Assembly: GCA_949316235.1 (NCBI GenBank)
Contig: OX438751.1
Span: 2,152,413-2,216,412, forward strand
From: Oegoconia quadripuncta
Lineage: Eukaryota > Arthropoda > Insecta > Lepidoptera > Autostichidae
Length of the DNA: 64,000 nucleotides
Direction: 5' to 3'
Part shown: positions 1 through 11,500 of the stretch, one piece after another
How positions within the stretch are numbered: the first letter of the stretch is position 1
How the letters are laid out: the number at the start of each line of letters is the position of its first letter
Program-made: the position numbers and the translations under genes
Notes under the pieces: model-generated
Told to the model about the DNA's origin: nothing
What the model saw: only the letters and a program-made list of their open reading frames with translations
Databases searched by the model: none

Positions 1-640
1 ACCCTTTTGAAAAGTACCCACCTATCTAATGCATTACATTTTAGAATATCCATTATTTATTAATCTATGCACCTGTTTTACAATGTTTACGATATATTTA
101 TTTACATCTACTTAGATATTTATTCTAGTATAAATATATAATAATATATACTTAAATATGATTTATTGTTTATAATAACTTGTATAATATCAATATACCT
201 AATCATGTGTATTTCATATCCATTTGCGTTCTCATACCGCTCACTAGTTCCAAACTGGTCCCAACAGAATACCAGCGCTCCATCCGTCCGCGGGCGGAGC
301 ACCATGCTGAGTTGGAACCATTTTGTCCCTACAGCACATAATAACTGATATTTTAGAATTTTTATTCCTGTAATACTGCTATACTGTTCTGTTCTGTATT
401 ACCAATTGTTATAATTGTGCAATGTGCTTAGAGGCAAATAAACAAATTATCTATCTATCTATCTACATACCTGCTTCTATTTAAATTTTTATTTGTTCCG
501 TAATACTAATATAATTACCTACATACAACACGTATACAAAAACATATTTCAAATCTATATTATTTATTTATTATTTATATTATTTACATTAATCCGGCAA
601 TATTGATTTTTTTGATTAATGTCGCAACTGTACCTATGAT
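1..640. other. AT-rich intronic/flanking DNA with a LINE-like (ATCT)n tail
   Basis: No coding signal. An AT-rich stretch with a LINE-style 3' tail near 420-475: aataaac followed by five ATCT units. The rest is low-complexity AT. Nothing else is recognised. Confidence 0.4.
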
Positions 641-1215
641 TCTCCTCGGGTAATAGCTGAAAATCAGTGTTTTGTTCTTTGAACAATCTCATACACTGAC
701 CCATTTGTCCTGTTGCAGCACATATATGCGTCACTCAGGAACTCTATGGGGGAGCCCTAAGTTCAGCAGTGGACGTCCTGCGGCTGATATGATGATGATG
801 ATGACAGTCTGTTTATTTCTGGATGATATATTCATTGATTTTCTCGGGGGATTTCTGTAATATTACATTGTAGATACATATTACCTAACCATAACGAGCA
901 TCACTCAGCCCCCTTTTCCCATTAAATTTTAACCTTGAGCTAGTCACTTTTGCATTTAATTTGAAGAGAGGAGGAAATCATATCTTTTCCTTGTTAGACT
1001 AATTTTGGAGCCCAAAGTAGAGTGGTTTTCACGGAACCCGCTTACCTACTTCCAGTAGGTGATGTTCAGCTGTACCGTTGTTGATCCTTGCTATACAGGA
1101 GTTGCAGTGCGAGGGTGTGGAGGTCATGTAACCATAACTTATGTATTGGCCATGTGTAGGAACCACTCTGGACCTATCCATCTCTTCCGGTGAGTGCCGC
1201 AAAAGGCGACAATAG
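640..1215 (+). repeat. Unclassified dispersed repeats (two families)
   Basis: 640-740 (GGTAATAGCTGAAAATC...) recurs at about 36,245-36,315. The segment at 740-805 ending in (GAT)n recurs inverted at 16,065, 28,885 and 37,648. 885-1,215, with TTGATCCTTGCTATACAGG and GGAGGAAAT, recurs at 28,375-28,740 and 35,690-36,020. No coding potential was recognised. Confidence 0.6.
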
Positions 1216-1639
1216 ACCAATAAGAGGCAGCAGTGTCAATGGTGCGGAGTTCCCAAAAAATTTGGGATCGTCAATCCGCTTGCCCAGCATGGCTATTAGA
1301 GCAAAACCTCACATGGAAAGCGATTCAAATGTCTTGCCAGTTCAAAATGAATGAAGCTGGATTCACAGTTGTCATGGCCCCAACGAATCGTGGCTCGTTT
1401 GCAGTTATTGATGACTCACACTTGACTAACTGCCAACTGAGTTCGCAGGTAATGCATGTTATTTTAAACATAATGGCGCTTGACCTAAAATTCATATGAA
1501 TAGAAAGATTGTATAAATCTCTCGATAGAAACAATCGGAATCGCGATGCTATAATACAGCAATGGAATTCAGCTATATTGATAATGTTCGAAAATTGCGG
1601 TTCCTCGTTGTTGAATTATTCAGTCTTGTTTTTGTCTTT

Positions 1640-1995
1640 ATATGATTAGATTTTTATAATGTAGTCGGATTTTTATAACTTTTTAAAGACTTTATTTAGA
1701 CATAAAAAAAAAACAATATATTTTTGAATTTCTTTCGTCGGACTGGTCATTTGATAATATTCTCGATGGGGTGCTGGAATTATTATTGTGAAGTGTATCA
1801 AAATGGCTGTTTGTGTCAGCCATATTGGTTTTATCGTAACGACTACCCTATGGCACTCCAGGAACCAGTACGAATTTAATGACACCTCATTCACATTTAA
1901 AAAATAAGTGAGCCGCCAATCTGACGTCAGCAGTGGCGGGTGTATTCTAAATCTGAACAAACTACAAACAATCCAAATGTGAAATGGCTCCCCCA
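1640..1995. repeat. Diverged dispersed repeat (copy 1)
   Basis: The stretch holding TCAAAATGGCTG, AGCCATATTGG and CACCTCATT is shared, with divergence, with 5,985-6,165. A short piece (CCGCCATATTGGAT) is at 22,860. It is non-coding and its class is unknown. Confidence 0.5.
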
Positions 1996-2212
1996 GCAAT
2001 GTACGAGCAAGTGTGCTTTAACATGTTCGAAGCATATCTAGAGCCGCACAAACGGTTTAAGAGTAACTTAAAAATAAAATTTAGACGCCTGCCATGTTAT
2101 AATAGCAATTACCAAGATCATCAAAACAGGTAATTTTAAAAGTAAGGCGTTGTTTAATATTGTATGGAGGCTGAAATAGTGGGCAGCTTTTCAGTCGCCT
2201 ATATACGGTTAT

Positions 2213-2335
2213 TTTTTTTTTTTATATGAGAGGGCGGCAAATGAGCATGCGGGTCACCTGATGGAAATCAATCACCGCCGCCCATGGACACCTGCAACAC
2301 CAAAAGGGTCACAGATGCGTTGCCGGCCGGTTATA
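2213..2335 (-). mobile_element. LINE 3' end fragment (family L-a)
   Basis: Matches by eye the 3' end of the LINE at 24,438-24,970 (ATGAGAGGGCGGCAAA... and the AAAAGGGTCACAGATGCG block). The reverse strand encodes the end of the RT C-terminus. Short and truncated. Confidence 0.75.
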
Positions 2336-2572
2336 TTAACAGAAATGTCATTCATTTGTGAAATGATCAAGTGTGATTGAGGTCAAGTACTAACTCGTTG
2401 TGCATAAAAAAAGGTACAAGATGTTTACAATAAAATTGTCTTACTAATCCGAATGAGCTAATTGTTAGATGCTATGTTGAACGTCAAGCGAAAAATGCTT
2501 GACTATCATTATTTTATACAATATCGGTTACAGCATGTAAAAAAATAGGACCAACCTATCTCTTCCCGTGGT

Positions 2573-2662
2573 GGTCCTAAGAGACTTTTTTTTTATGCAT
2601 AACGGGTTGGCACTTAACCTCAATCACACCTGATCGTACTGACCCGGAAACCGGTTTTTTTT
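2573..2662 (-). mobile_element. SINE-2 3' fragment
   Basis: Reverse complement of the SINE-2 tail (TGTGATTGAGGTCAAG...CCCGTTGTGCATAAAA), followed by a GGTTTCCGGGTCAGTA piece. Truncated copy. Confidence 0.7.
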
Positions 2663-2721
2663 TGACACTGCAAAACACCTGAATTGCACTTTATGTATTC
2701 TGGCTTCATCTATCATCTATC

Positions 2722-2897
2722 AGGTATGGATGTTTTCATTTATAATAAGTATTTATTTACAAAAAAAACTGTATTTATGTAGTATATCAACCATCTGGTA
2801 TCCACAACACAAGCCTATATTTGCTTACTGTGGAACTAGATGACGCTGTATATGTATATGTCTAAGGATATTTATTATTTATTTATTAATTTATCTA
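2722..2897 (+). mobile_element. SINE-1 3' part (tRNA head lost)
   Basis: Carries the SINE-1 body (GGTATCCACAACACAAGCC, TGGAACTAGATGACGCTG) and tail GTCTAAGGATATTTATT. The tRNA-related head is missing, so this is a 5'-truncated copy. Confidence 0.75.
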
Positions 2898-3277
2898 CGT
2901 CCTCTCTGTCAATTTCAATTGTTTACCTCAGATTGCTTCTTGGGCAAGATGTCACCGATCCCGTTTTGCAAGCAGCTGGTCAAAATGAAGTATACCGAGC
3001 AGAAGTATTGACTCTTACATATAGTTGTCCCATCATCTGTAAGTATTACTAAAATTAATTAACAGCCTATGAAGTTCACTAGGACATGAGTGAGTGAAAT
3101 GAAGTCCGCTAGGACGTCCTCTCCCATGGCGCGATTTACCATAATCTACGCTCTGGGCAGACGGGTTGGCGACCGAAGATTTATTGGGAACTCCACTCCA
3201 GTGACTCTGCTACATATCATTAGTATAATCTGGTATAATCAGTGGCGTGCCCTTCATACAGCTAGCTACCACCATCT

Positions 3278-3412
3278 CAGTTTCTTGCTTGTTCTTCTCA
3301 GGGGAAAATTGCCTTTTGAACAAGCAGTAGTTTTAAAAATGTAAAATCTGACTATTTTAAGTGTACCCTGTGTACCTACAAAATAAAGCATTTTTTGATT
3401 TGATTTGATTTA
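3278..3412 (+). mobile_element. LINE 3' tail (family L-b-like)
   Basis: TTGCTTGTTCTTCTCAGGGG and then AATAAAGCATTTTTTGATT with a (TGATT)n end matches the 3' ends of L-b LINEs elsewhere (for example 41,520-41,670). Only the 3' UTR is left. Confidence 0.6.
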
Positions 3413-3580
3413 TCTAAATCTGCAGCCAAACAGCGATGTTAATAGCATTGTTGTGTTCCGGTTCTCAGAGATAAGATGGCCAGTTCCCCAAATATTTGGG
3501 TTTCCGGGTCAGTACGCTTCCACCTTCGGCCTCGTCTTCACTAAGTGTCAAGTACTAACCCGTTGTGCATAAAAAAATAC
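3410..3580 (+). mobile_element. SINE-2 3' fragment
   Basis: Starts inside SINE-2 (TATCTAAATCTGC) and runs to the CCCGTTGTGCATAAAA tail. The tRNA head is absent. Confidence 0.75.
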
Positions 3581-3754
3581 AGGCAAAAAGGCAGTGCCTA
3601 GTAAGCTTTCCTTGAAATGCTGATGATAGCTGATTCATACTGATGTGAACAGAAATATTTTCCGAACATTGCTATATAAGATTTTATATAGAACATTGAT
3701 TTTATTATTATATTTATGAATACTTATCTATAATTATTTCTTTAGTTGGTAGTA

Positions 3755-3910
3755 TCGTGCACCCTACCTGTTTTTCTACCTACAAATGTCCCATAGCTGT
3801 AGGTTGTCTGGAAGACCGCCGACCGCTTCCAGTGATAAGACCGCCTAATTGTGTTCTATTGTTATCATCAAAAATTATTGTAAATTATTTTGCGCAATAA
3901 AAAGTATTTG
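3755..3910 (+). mobile_element. LINE 3' UTR (family L-g) preceding the pentamer array
   Basis: TAGGTTGTCTGGAAGACCGC...GATAAGACCGCC...GCAATAAAAAG matches the tails at 23,320-23,458 and 53,103-53,215 (minus). The 3' terminus is the pentanucleotide tail that expanded into the next feature. Confidence 0.7.
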
Positions 3911-4600
3911 TATTGTATTGTATTGCATTGCATTGCATTGCATTGCATTGCATTGCATTGCATTGTCTTGTCTTGTGTTGTGTTGTGTTGTGTTGTGTTG
4001 TGTTGTGTTGTGTTGTGTTGTGTTGTGTTGTGTTGTGTTGTGTTGTGTTGTGTTGTGTTGTGTTGTGTTGTGTTGTGTTGTGTTGTGTTGTGTTGTGTTG
4101 TGTTGTGTTGTGTTGTGTTGTGTTGTGTTGTGTTGTGTTGTGTTGTGTTGTGTTGTGTTGTGTTGTGTTGTGTTGTGTTGTGTTGTGTTGTGTTGTGTTG
4201 TGTTGTGTTGTGTTGTGTTGTGTTGTGTTGTGTTGTGTTGTGTTGTGTTGTGTTGTGTTGTGTTGTGTTGTGTTGTGTTGTGTTGTGTTGTGTTGTGTTG
4301 TGTTGTGTTGTGTTGTGTTGTGTTGTGTTGTGTTGTGTTGTGTTGTGTTGTGTTGTGTTGTGTTGTGTTGTGTTGTGTTGTGTTGTGTTGTGTTGTGTTG
4401 TGTTGTGTTGTGTTGTGTTGTGTTGTGTTGTGTTGTGTTGTGTTGTGTTGTGTTGTGTTGTGTTGTGTTGTGTTGTGTTGTGTTGTGTTGTGTTGTGTTG
4501 TGTTGTGTTGTGTTGTGTTGTGTTGTGTTGTGTTGTGTTGTGTTGTGTTGTGTTGTGTTGTGTTGTGTTGTGTTGTGTTGTATTGTATTGTATTGTATTG
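3911..4600. repeat. Giant mosaic pentanucleotide array, mainly (TGTTG)121
   Basis: By counting: TATTG x3, CATTG x8, TCTTG x2, TGTTG x121 (3,976-4,580, no interruptions seen), TATTG x4. The block structure points to growth of a LINE (TATTG)n tail by point change plus slippage. Long open frames on both strands here (VVLCC / NTTQH repeats) are artefacts of the 5-bp period. Confidence 0.97.
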
Positions 4601-4668
4601 TATATAAGGTCTAACAAAATTAACGCGACAAACGTTGGTAATTGCACGTATATGACAATAAAATAATC
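4601..4668 (+). mobile_element. MITE M2 terminal fragment
   Basis: TATAAGGTCTAACAAAATTA and the following 45 bp match the left end of the complete M2 copy at 7,631. The rest of the element is missing. Confidence 0.75.
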
Positions 4669-4975
4669 ATCATCAGCCCGTAAACATCCCACTGCAGGGA
4701 TATAGGCATTCCCTCGTATATGAGGGAGTGTTGGCCATTAGTCCACCACGCTGGCCCAATGCGGGTTGGGGACTTCACATGCCTTTGAATTTTTATTTCT
4801 CAGGCGTGCAGGTTTCCTCACGATGTTTTCCTTCACCGTTTAAGAGCAGTCGGATAAATTCACATAAGTAATTAAATAAATTTATAAACTCATTGGTACA
4901 TGGCCTTCCTGGGAATCGAACCCGGACCTCCCAAATTGGGAGACCGCGTCTTAACCGCTGAGCTACCGACAGTCC
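4668..4975 (-). mobile_element. SINE-3 (tRNA-derived), near full length
   Basis: On the minus strand the head reads like a tRNA (GGTAGCTCAGCGGTTAAG as A box; GGTTCGATTCC as B box), followed by a conserved body with CACGATGTTTTCCTTCACCG (plus-strand sense) and a (GAT)n-like tail. A truncated copy is at 12,580-12,750. Confidence 0.85.
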
Positions 4976-5097
4976 CTACAGGATCAACATTAATTGTAGC
5001 GTCTATTATAACGTGAGACTTGCAAAAAAGAATATAATTTGGGATGTCTGAAAATTCAACGTGTCAGCTCTTATGAAACGAAAAGGTATGGAAAATA

Positions 5098-5330
5098 CGA
5101 CTGGTTGGTGTAGTGGATAGTGACCCTGTCAGCGAAACCAACGGTTGCGGGTTCGAATCTCGCGACGGGTAAATGTTTGTGCGATGAATTTATTCCTGAG
5201 TCATGGATGTCTATATAAATATTTATGTATGTTTATCCGTTATCTAGTATCCATAGCACAAGCTTTGCTTAGTTTGGGACTAGATGATTGGTGTAAGTGT
5301 CCGAAATATTTATTTATTTATTTATTTAAT
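5098..5330 (+). mobile_element. SINE-1b (tRNA-derived), full length
   Basis: Head with TTGGTGTAGTGGATAG (A box) and GGGTTCGAATC (B box), body TATCTAGTATCCATAGCACA, tail (ATTT)n. Other copies are at 22,983-23,212 and 32,790-33,021, both minus. It lies 64 bp downstream of exon e34. Confidence 0.88.
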
Positions 5331-5393
5331 GTGTGCATAATGTGTGGTACTTATATGATATAGGTATAATAATATAATCTCTAAATTACCTAC

Positions 5394-5574
5394 CTTTATG
5401 CATCCAGGAAGAATTAGCTGATATTCTATCTTCCATGGAGCCGATCGCATACCATATGGCGGCTAGCGAGTGCACATACAGGCTGAACCAGACCGTGGCT
5501 GATACTATGGTGCTGAACACCAGGTTGATGGAGAGCCTCTCATTGTGACGCCTCATGCACCGATTTACTGTCAC
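5394..5574 (-). CDS. Channel exon e34: repeat D S4-S5 and turret (last exon in window)
   Basis: 60 codons plus 1 nt; acceptor TTCATTGTAG, donor [26 protein letters not shown] and then the S5 core [15 protein letters not shown], ending SANSSWMHK before the pore. HslAaiWy is characteristic of CNG/HCN S5. The pore exon of repeat D was not found to the left and must lie beyond the window. Confidence 0.9.
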
Positions 5575-8500
5575 CTACAATGAATAACATGCTTGGATTG
5601 GGATGGTGACACCTCGGTTGGCAAGCAGATGGTCAACTACTTTTGGGCTATCGTCGGTTATGAAGGAAAATACCGTGAGGAGGCCATGCATGCTTGAGAG
5701 TTGAAGACATTTTGTACCATAGACCATCGAATCGAATGATTGCATGCGGTACTTGGCATGTATTTTTTGTTGAGGACTTGGTCTGGGCACTGGCATCGAA
5801 TAGTTAATTCGTGATTGATGCTTTCAGTTAAATATGCTTAGACGACTTCCGACTTCGGCCTAAATCAATTAAGTTATTTCTTCTTGTTTTTTATATTCTA
5901 CGGGTATTTTTATAATCGTGGTCGGGTTTTCATGTGCTTCTATTTAATTATACATGTTCATAACCACATTGATACCTGTTTTTAAATTTCTTTCTGTCGA
6001 GAGATATCTATGGAGTGCTGGAATTATATTTTGTCAGGTATGACAAAATGGTTGATGCCGTCCGCCATATTGGATTCAATATTACATCATATACCATATG
6101 ATACTCCCAGGACTAGTAAGAAACTAGCAACGCCTCATTTGTTGAAACTGGCTAATACGTTTAGGATGTTGGTGGTAATGTGAATATAGACGCAGTAAAT
6201 ACTTTACTATCCATTTGGCTTCGCCGTAGTCGTGTAGTAAAGCTAAGTGTAATAAGTGTTCTGCGTTTGTACACGAATAAGACGTTACTCATGTTGCTTT
6301 AGATTCTCCTCATAGAACTACAGTTTGAGACAATTATATAACGTAGATATATATTGGGTATCTTGTACTTCGCGCCGCGAACGAAGAGTGAAAAGTCAGC
6401 GGCAGCGGTCATCGGGAAGGGTGAGCATGCAAGAAAAGATGCTTTGGACAATTTCTAGGTGCAGCTGGAAATTCAACGCGACATGATCGCACCAGAGACA
6501 TGACCATTCGTAGCCCTGAGAAGGTCCCCAATGAGTTACAGACTTTCATAACAGTTTGTACCTTTTATAATCTAGAGGTAGTTCGCAAAGATACTAAATC
6601 TTTTTAGCAGTATACATTAGAATAAGACTTACAATCCTGAACAGCCTGTTGAGCCTCAGTAAGCAGAACAGGCTAGCTTTTCCCTCCTTATCCGCTTGCG
6701 TCAAACAGAACAACTCCAGCGGCAGGCTTGACAGTATATCATACTTGAACTCGCCTCTAAGATAACTGCAAATATTTAGTTTTTATGGCTAAGTACATAC
6801 TTTTCCATAAAACCTACCTTTCTTTAATCTTTAAGTGTACATACATATGTACACTTTAAGAATTTAGCTCTCAGATTAATATCATCTATACGAACTATGT
6901 AAAATGTTCGATACTATAATACAAATCATATTGTTACGTAACTATAAGAGTTGAGTATTCGAGATGATCTGCTTACATAGTTTAAGTCGTACATTATAAA
7001 TAGAAAAGACCCCGTAGCAATCCGCGGGTAATAGTCAGATTTTGCTGTTACCGTCAGGTGTACCACAGGGTTCGACTCTCGGTCCTTTGTTTCTCGTAGC
7101 TTATCTTAAGCTGTAGCAAGTAAAGATTACAGAAACCGTGAATTTATTTAACGTGTTGGTTAGATGTTGATTTTAAAGTTTTTCAAGCCATCTAAATTAC
7201 CGTACACGTACTTTCTGCGATGATCATGCTACCTTTTGTCGCAGACACATTTTCATGGGCGCGATGTAGAGACAAATTGATTCAATTCTTTTGTCATGTC
7301 CGAAACTACAAGATAAGTTAATACTTCTTTTTATAACTTCATTGAGGATTTAAATTGTAATAATGAGGTACCAATTACTATTGAGATGTACATAACATTT
7401 CGATGATTTCTCATCAAAATGAAAATTAATAAATGGTACCTTCAACACCATTATTATAAATTTTTATATAACCCATTCTGAACCAACTAATTTTGTGGCT
7501 GTTGGATAAATAGAACAGAACCAACTTATTTCTTTCCGTGGGTGTCGTAAAACGCGATTAAAGGACTTTCCACCAAAAAACGGTTTTAACGGACACGGGC
7601 CCACCCCCTGTAACGTTCTGAATTCTATATAATATAAGGTCTAACAAAATTAACCCGACAAACTTTGGCAATTGCACGTACATGACAATAAAATAATATA
7701 TTCATTAAAAAAAACTAGCCTTAAAAATTTTGTTTCCGAGTAAAAAATTAAATGTAAGTGCAAATGAAAATACACATTAACAGACTTACTTCATTTCGAT
7801 TATACCGTGTTTTATCAATGAGAAAAAACAGACAACGTTCCATTGATATGGAAGACGCCGGCGGGGGTGGCGGGTGGCGGGGCGGCGGGCGCAACCAATC
7901 ACAGCGCGTCGCGGCGGCGCCGGGGCAAGCGCCGGCGGCGAGCGGCAAGTGGACGCCAGAGGCGGCTTCAAAGATACCGCGGCACGTGTTTGTGAGTTGT
8001 GGCAAAGTACTTAGAGCGCGTGGCCATTAATGTCCAACTCACAAAATAAACATTTCTTTTAATTTTTGGAATAAAATCGGTTAACTTTAATGTTTTATTT
8101 TTAATTTTTTTCGTAATAAGTACACCCTATACATACACTCGGCAACGTTTGTCGGGTTAATATTGTTAGACCTTATATATGTAATTTTTTTTCCCTCATA
8201 TAATTTTATTACCTATACGTAAAAGTATGTTTCATAATACAATGATACATCTATTGAATTTATTTAAATCTACAACTACAGCCCTAACTGATGAATATTC
8301 GTGTAAGATGCACTTTATATCACTATATTTTGCTATGTTTTTGTACAGCCCTAACTGATGAATATTCGTGTAAGATGCACTTTATATCACTATATTTTGC
8401 TATGTTTTTGTTCGTTTCAAGCATTAATCGTTTACCCCAACTCCAATTTTGTTCTATGTCAAAATGGTAGATCACAGTGTTGCCATATTTTCCATTAACA

Positions 8501-11500
8501 TTTTTACCTAATTAACACATAAATAAGTTGAAAATAATAATAATAATTCTTACATCCTTCTATAATCGAAGAGCGCAATTCTGACTTCGCCCATCTCCAT
8601 GAAGTAAGGACCGATAGAGAACATCAGTACCTTCGCAATGAAAGCTGCATCCATCAAATAAAGAAAAGCAATTAGGGATAAGGTGTTCACTTGAAAGCCG
8701 GCGTTGTAGATGTCCCCAAATATACACAAAAGTGACACCGTCATCAGGTAATGCTGTACTAATTTGCTGTCCATATTAAGGTACTTGGAAACGCCGGTGT
8801 GTTTAAGAGCTATGAGAGGGGTGCTGGGAGAGCGTCTCTCCTTCAAATCCTTCATCGTTGCAGATGGTTCTCTCAAACTGCCGACTATGTAATTCTGTAA
8901 AACAACATTATAATAATAATAAATATCCTTAGACATATACACAGCGCCATCTAGTTCTACAGTAAGCAACTATAGGTTTGTGTTGTGGATGATGGTTAAT
9001 ATACTAGAACATTTTTTTTTGTAAATAAATATTTATTATAAATGAAAACATCCATAACTCGGGTACATATGTCCGTATTCATCACACAAACATATGCCCC
9101 TAGCGGGATTCGAACCCGCAACCTTTTGGTATAGTGGTCAGAGTTGCTAACCACTACACCAAACAGATCGTCAGCTTCACAAAAAAACATCCAGGAGTGC
9201 GATTCTTGAGACGGACGTGATGCTAGGTTACTAGGTATACACACTTTGTATAATTGCACTTGAATTGTATTTTGATAAAAAATTAGGCTTTAGAGGGTTA
9301 ATTTTTTGCTGACCTGCACTCTAAAAGTCTAAAAGCTTTAATTATTTTCGAGAATTTCATTAATAAAGACGGGTACTTTTAATTAATAATCGTCAATTTT
9401 GGAACAAACTGGCTATCTTATCCCTGACAACCGGAACACAACAATGCTATTAGCATTGCTGTTTGGCGGCAGATTTAGATAAGATGGTGGTAGATAGGCA
9501 GGCGGACATTTAAAATGCCCTACCACCAACCAAATCGAGCCCGCTGGGGATCGAACACGCGACCTCCGATTCGTAAACCCTATGTTGTTTACATTGAGCC
9601 ACGGAGGCGGTTGAAGTCCGCTGAAGTGGTACATCTACGTTACCTCATTATGTGGCCGGTATTTCTTTAGGAGCACCCCTACAGAAGGGAAGTCTATGAT
9701 AATTCTGTGCATCATCTGCGAATTGATCTGCAACAGGTGGACGTTGGTGACGGCCACCAGCTCGTTGGGACATCGAACCGCGTGTAGATTCTCCATGTTA
9801 CCATAGACACTGTAACAAAACATTTCTTCTTTCATATACATAATGTCACGCCTGTTTCCCGTAGGGGTAGGCAGACACCACAGACTTCCACTTGCTACGA
9901 TCCTGACACACCTCTTTTGCTTCATTCACTCACATAAGGTTATTCATACATTCAACGACCTGTTTGGTGTAGCGGTAGTAACTTATTAGTAATCTGTGGT
10001 AGCGGTTAGAAACTCTGCTACCATACCAAATGGTCGCGAGTTCGAATCCCGCTAGGGGCATATGTTTGTATGATGAATACTGACATGTGTTCCCGAGTTA
10101 TGGATGTTTTCCATTTATACATGTATTTATTTACAAAAAAAATATGTATTTGTGTAGTTTATCAACCATCTGGTATCCATAACACAAGCCTAGATGCTTA
10201 CTGTGGATCTAGATGTGCCCACATGTGTCCGTATTCATCATACAAACATATACCCCTTGCGGGATTCGAACCCGCGACTTATTGGTATAGTGGTTAGAGT
10301 TTCTAACCACTACACCAAACAAGTCGACTATTATATTACATTACAGACATATAATATTACAGTATTAAACTTTTAATGTTTGGAGCACCCAAACGCATAT
10401 GTTGGGGTATCTCTGACCACCCCATTTGGAATAACGTGTGAAGTTATGTATGTATGATTGGAGACTCCAACCGCTATATATTCGTGTAGTATATTAACCA
10501 CCTTTATATTGGTACTTTCACAGATTCAATATATCCATATTTCTGATCAAGAATAAGCAAGGTTGAATATCAACATAAAGAGACCAACCCTTAGTTTCCA
10601 TCGATTGTGCAATAGGACCTCAACGAGTTCCCGACGAAAATCTGAAGCAAATTAGAGGTTTTGGAGCGGGAGAAGGCTTTGTTAACAACAAATATGCGGT
10701 TAAAAAAACTGTGATATCTTAGCTTTTGTCACGAACATTTGTTATTGCAAAATATCCAATAATCATTATAAAATATATTTATTTAAAAACAGTAACAAAA
10801 AAAGAGATGGAATTTAAATATAAACTAGAACAAATGTAAAAAATTGGGGCCGCGAGGCAAGGTACCCAAAACGGTGGCGGCGTTTCCTCGTTGTATGCAG
10901 ATACTTAAGAGGCTGACAACCGCCAATTGCGTTGAAAGATTATCATTTTTTGTAAAGCCTATAGCTCGTATCATTATAAAAAAAGTTATAGGTAAAATTC
11001 ATCATATTTCTGACATGATTCATGTTTTCAAAACATAATTACACAATCTTCTCTCGATAGAATTTAATTGCTAAGTAACATCTAAAAATGCATGAAATCT
11101 TATTTTTCTCAGATATGCATTCACTAACATAAATGATATTTTGTACAATATTGTGTCGTATATGTTACTAAAACAAATTCATGTTTTAGATTTTCAATAA
11201 TGCGTCTATTTTAATTGAAATAATTGGAAAAATAATAGGAAACAACCAGCTCTCGGGTCACCAGTGACATCGACTAAGCGCTTTGAAATATCAAAGAAAA
11301 ATTTAAGAGCGCCCGGCCCCCAAGGACCTAAAGTTTCGACTCCAGTTTCATAATCATTTAAGTTCATGTCCACTACACTGCAACTGCATCACATACACTT
11401 ATCTACGCACACGCACATACATACCTAATTCACATACAAACACGCAAATTTTGTATTAGTCTCTAAGCTCATGGTATACTGTACTAAAACTACTTGTGAT

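Noticed and set aside
3849..4692. Long open frames on both strands with VVLCC or NTTQH repeats (more than 250 codons)
   Set aside because: They exist only because a 5-bp repeat stays open in every frame. They have no flanking domain, start context or splice logic.
1..5393. Pore exon of channel repeat D
   Set aside because: I looked for a phase-2-compatible minus-strand exon with a pore-helix pattern and found none; it is presumed to lie beyond the left edge.
7748..8030. Host coding exon in the GC-rich patch
   Set aside because: It lies wholly inside the terminal inverted repeats of MITE M2 and has no matching splice sites or domain; kept only as a finding.
9100..9170. tRNA gene (A box and B box present here and at about 5,105, 9,970, 10,260, 23,150, 31,690, 32,950, 38,400, 54,850 and 63,845)
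   Set aside because: The same tRNA-like heads are followed each time by a shared non-tRNA body and A/T-rich tail, so they are SINEs and not functional tRNA genes.
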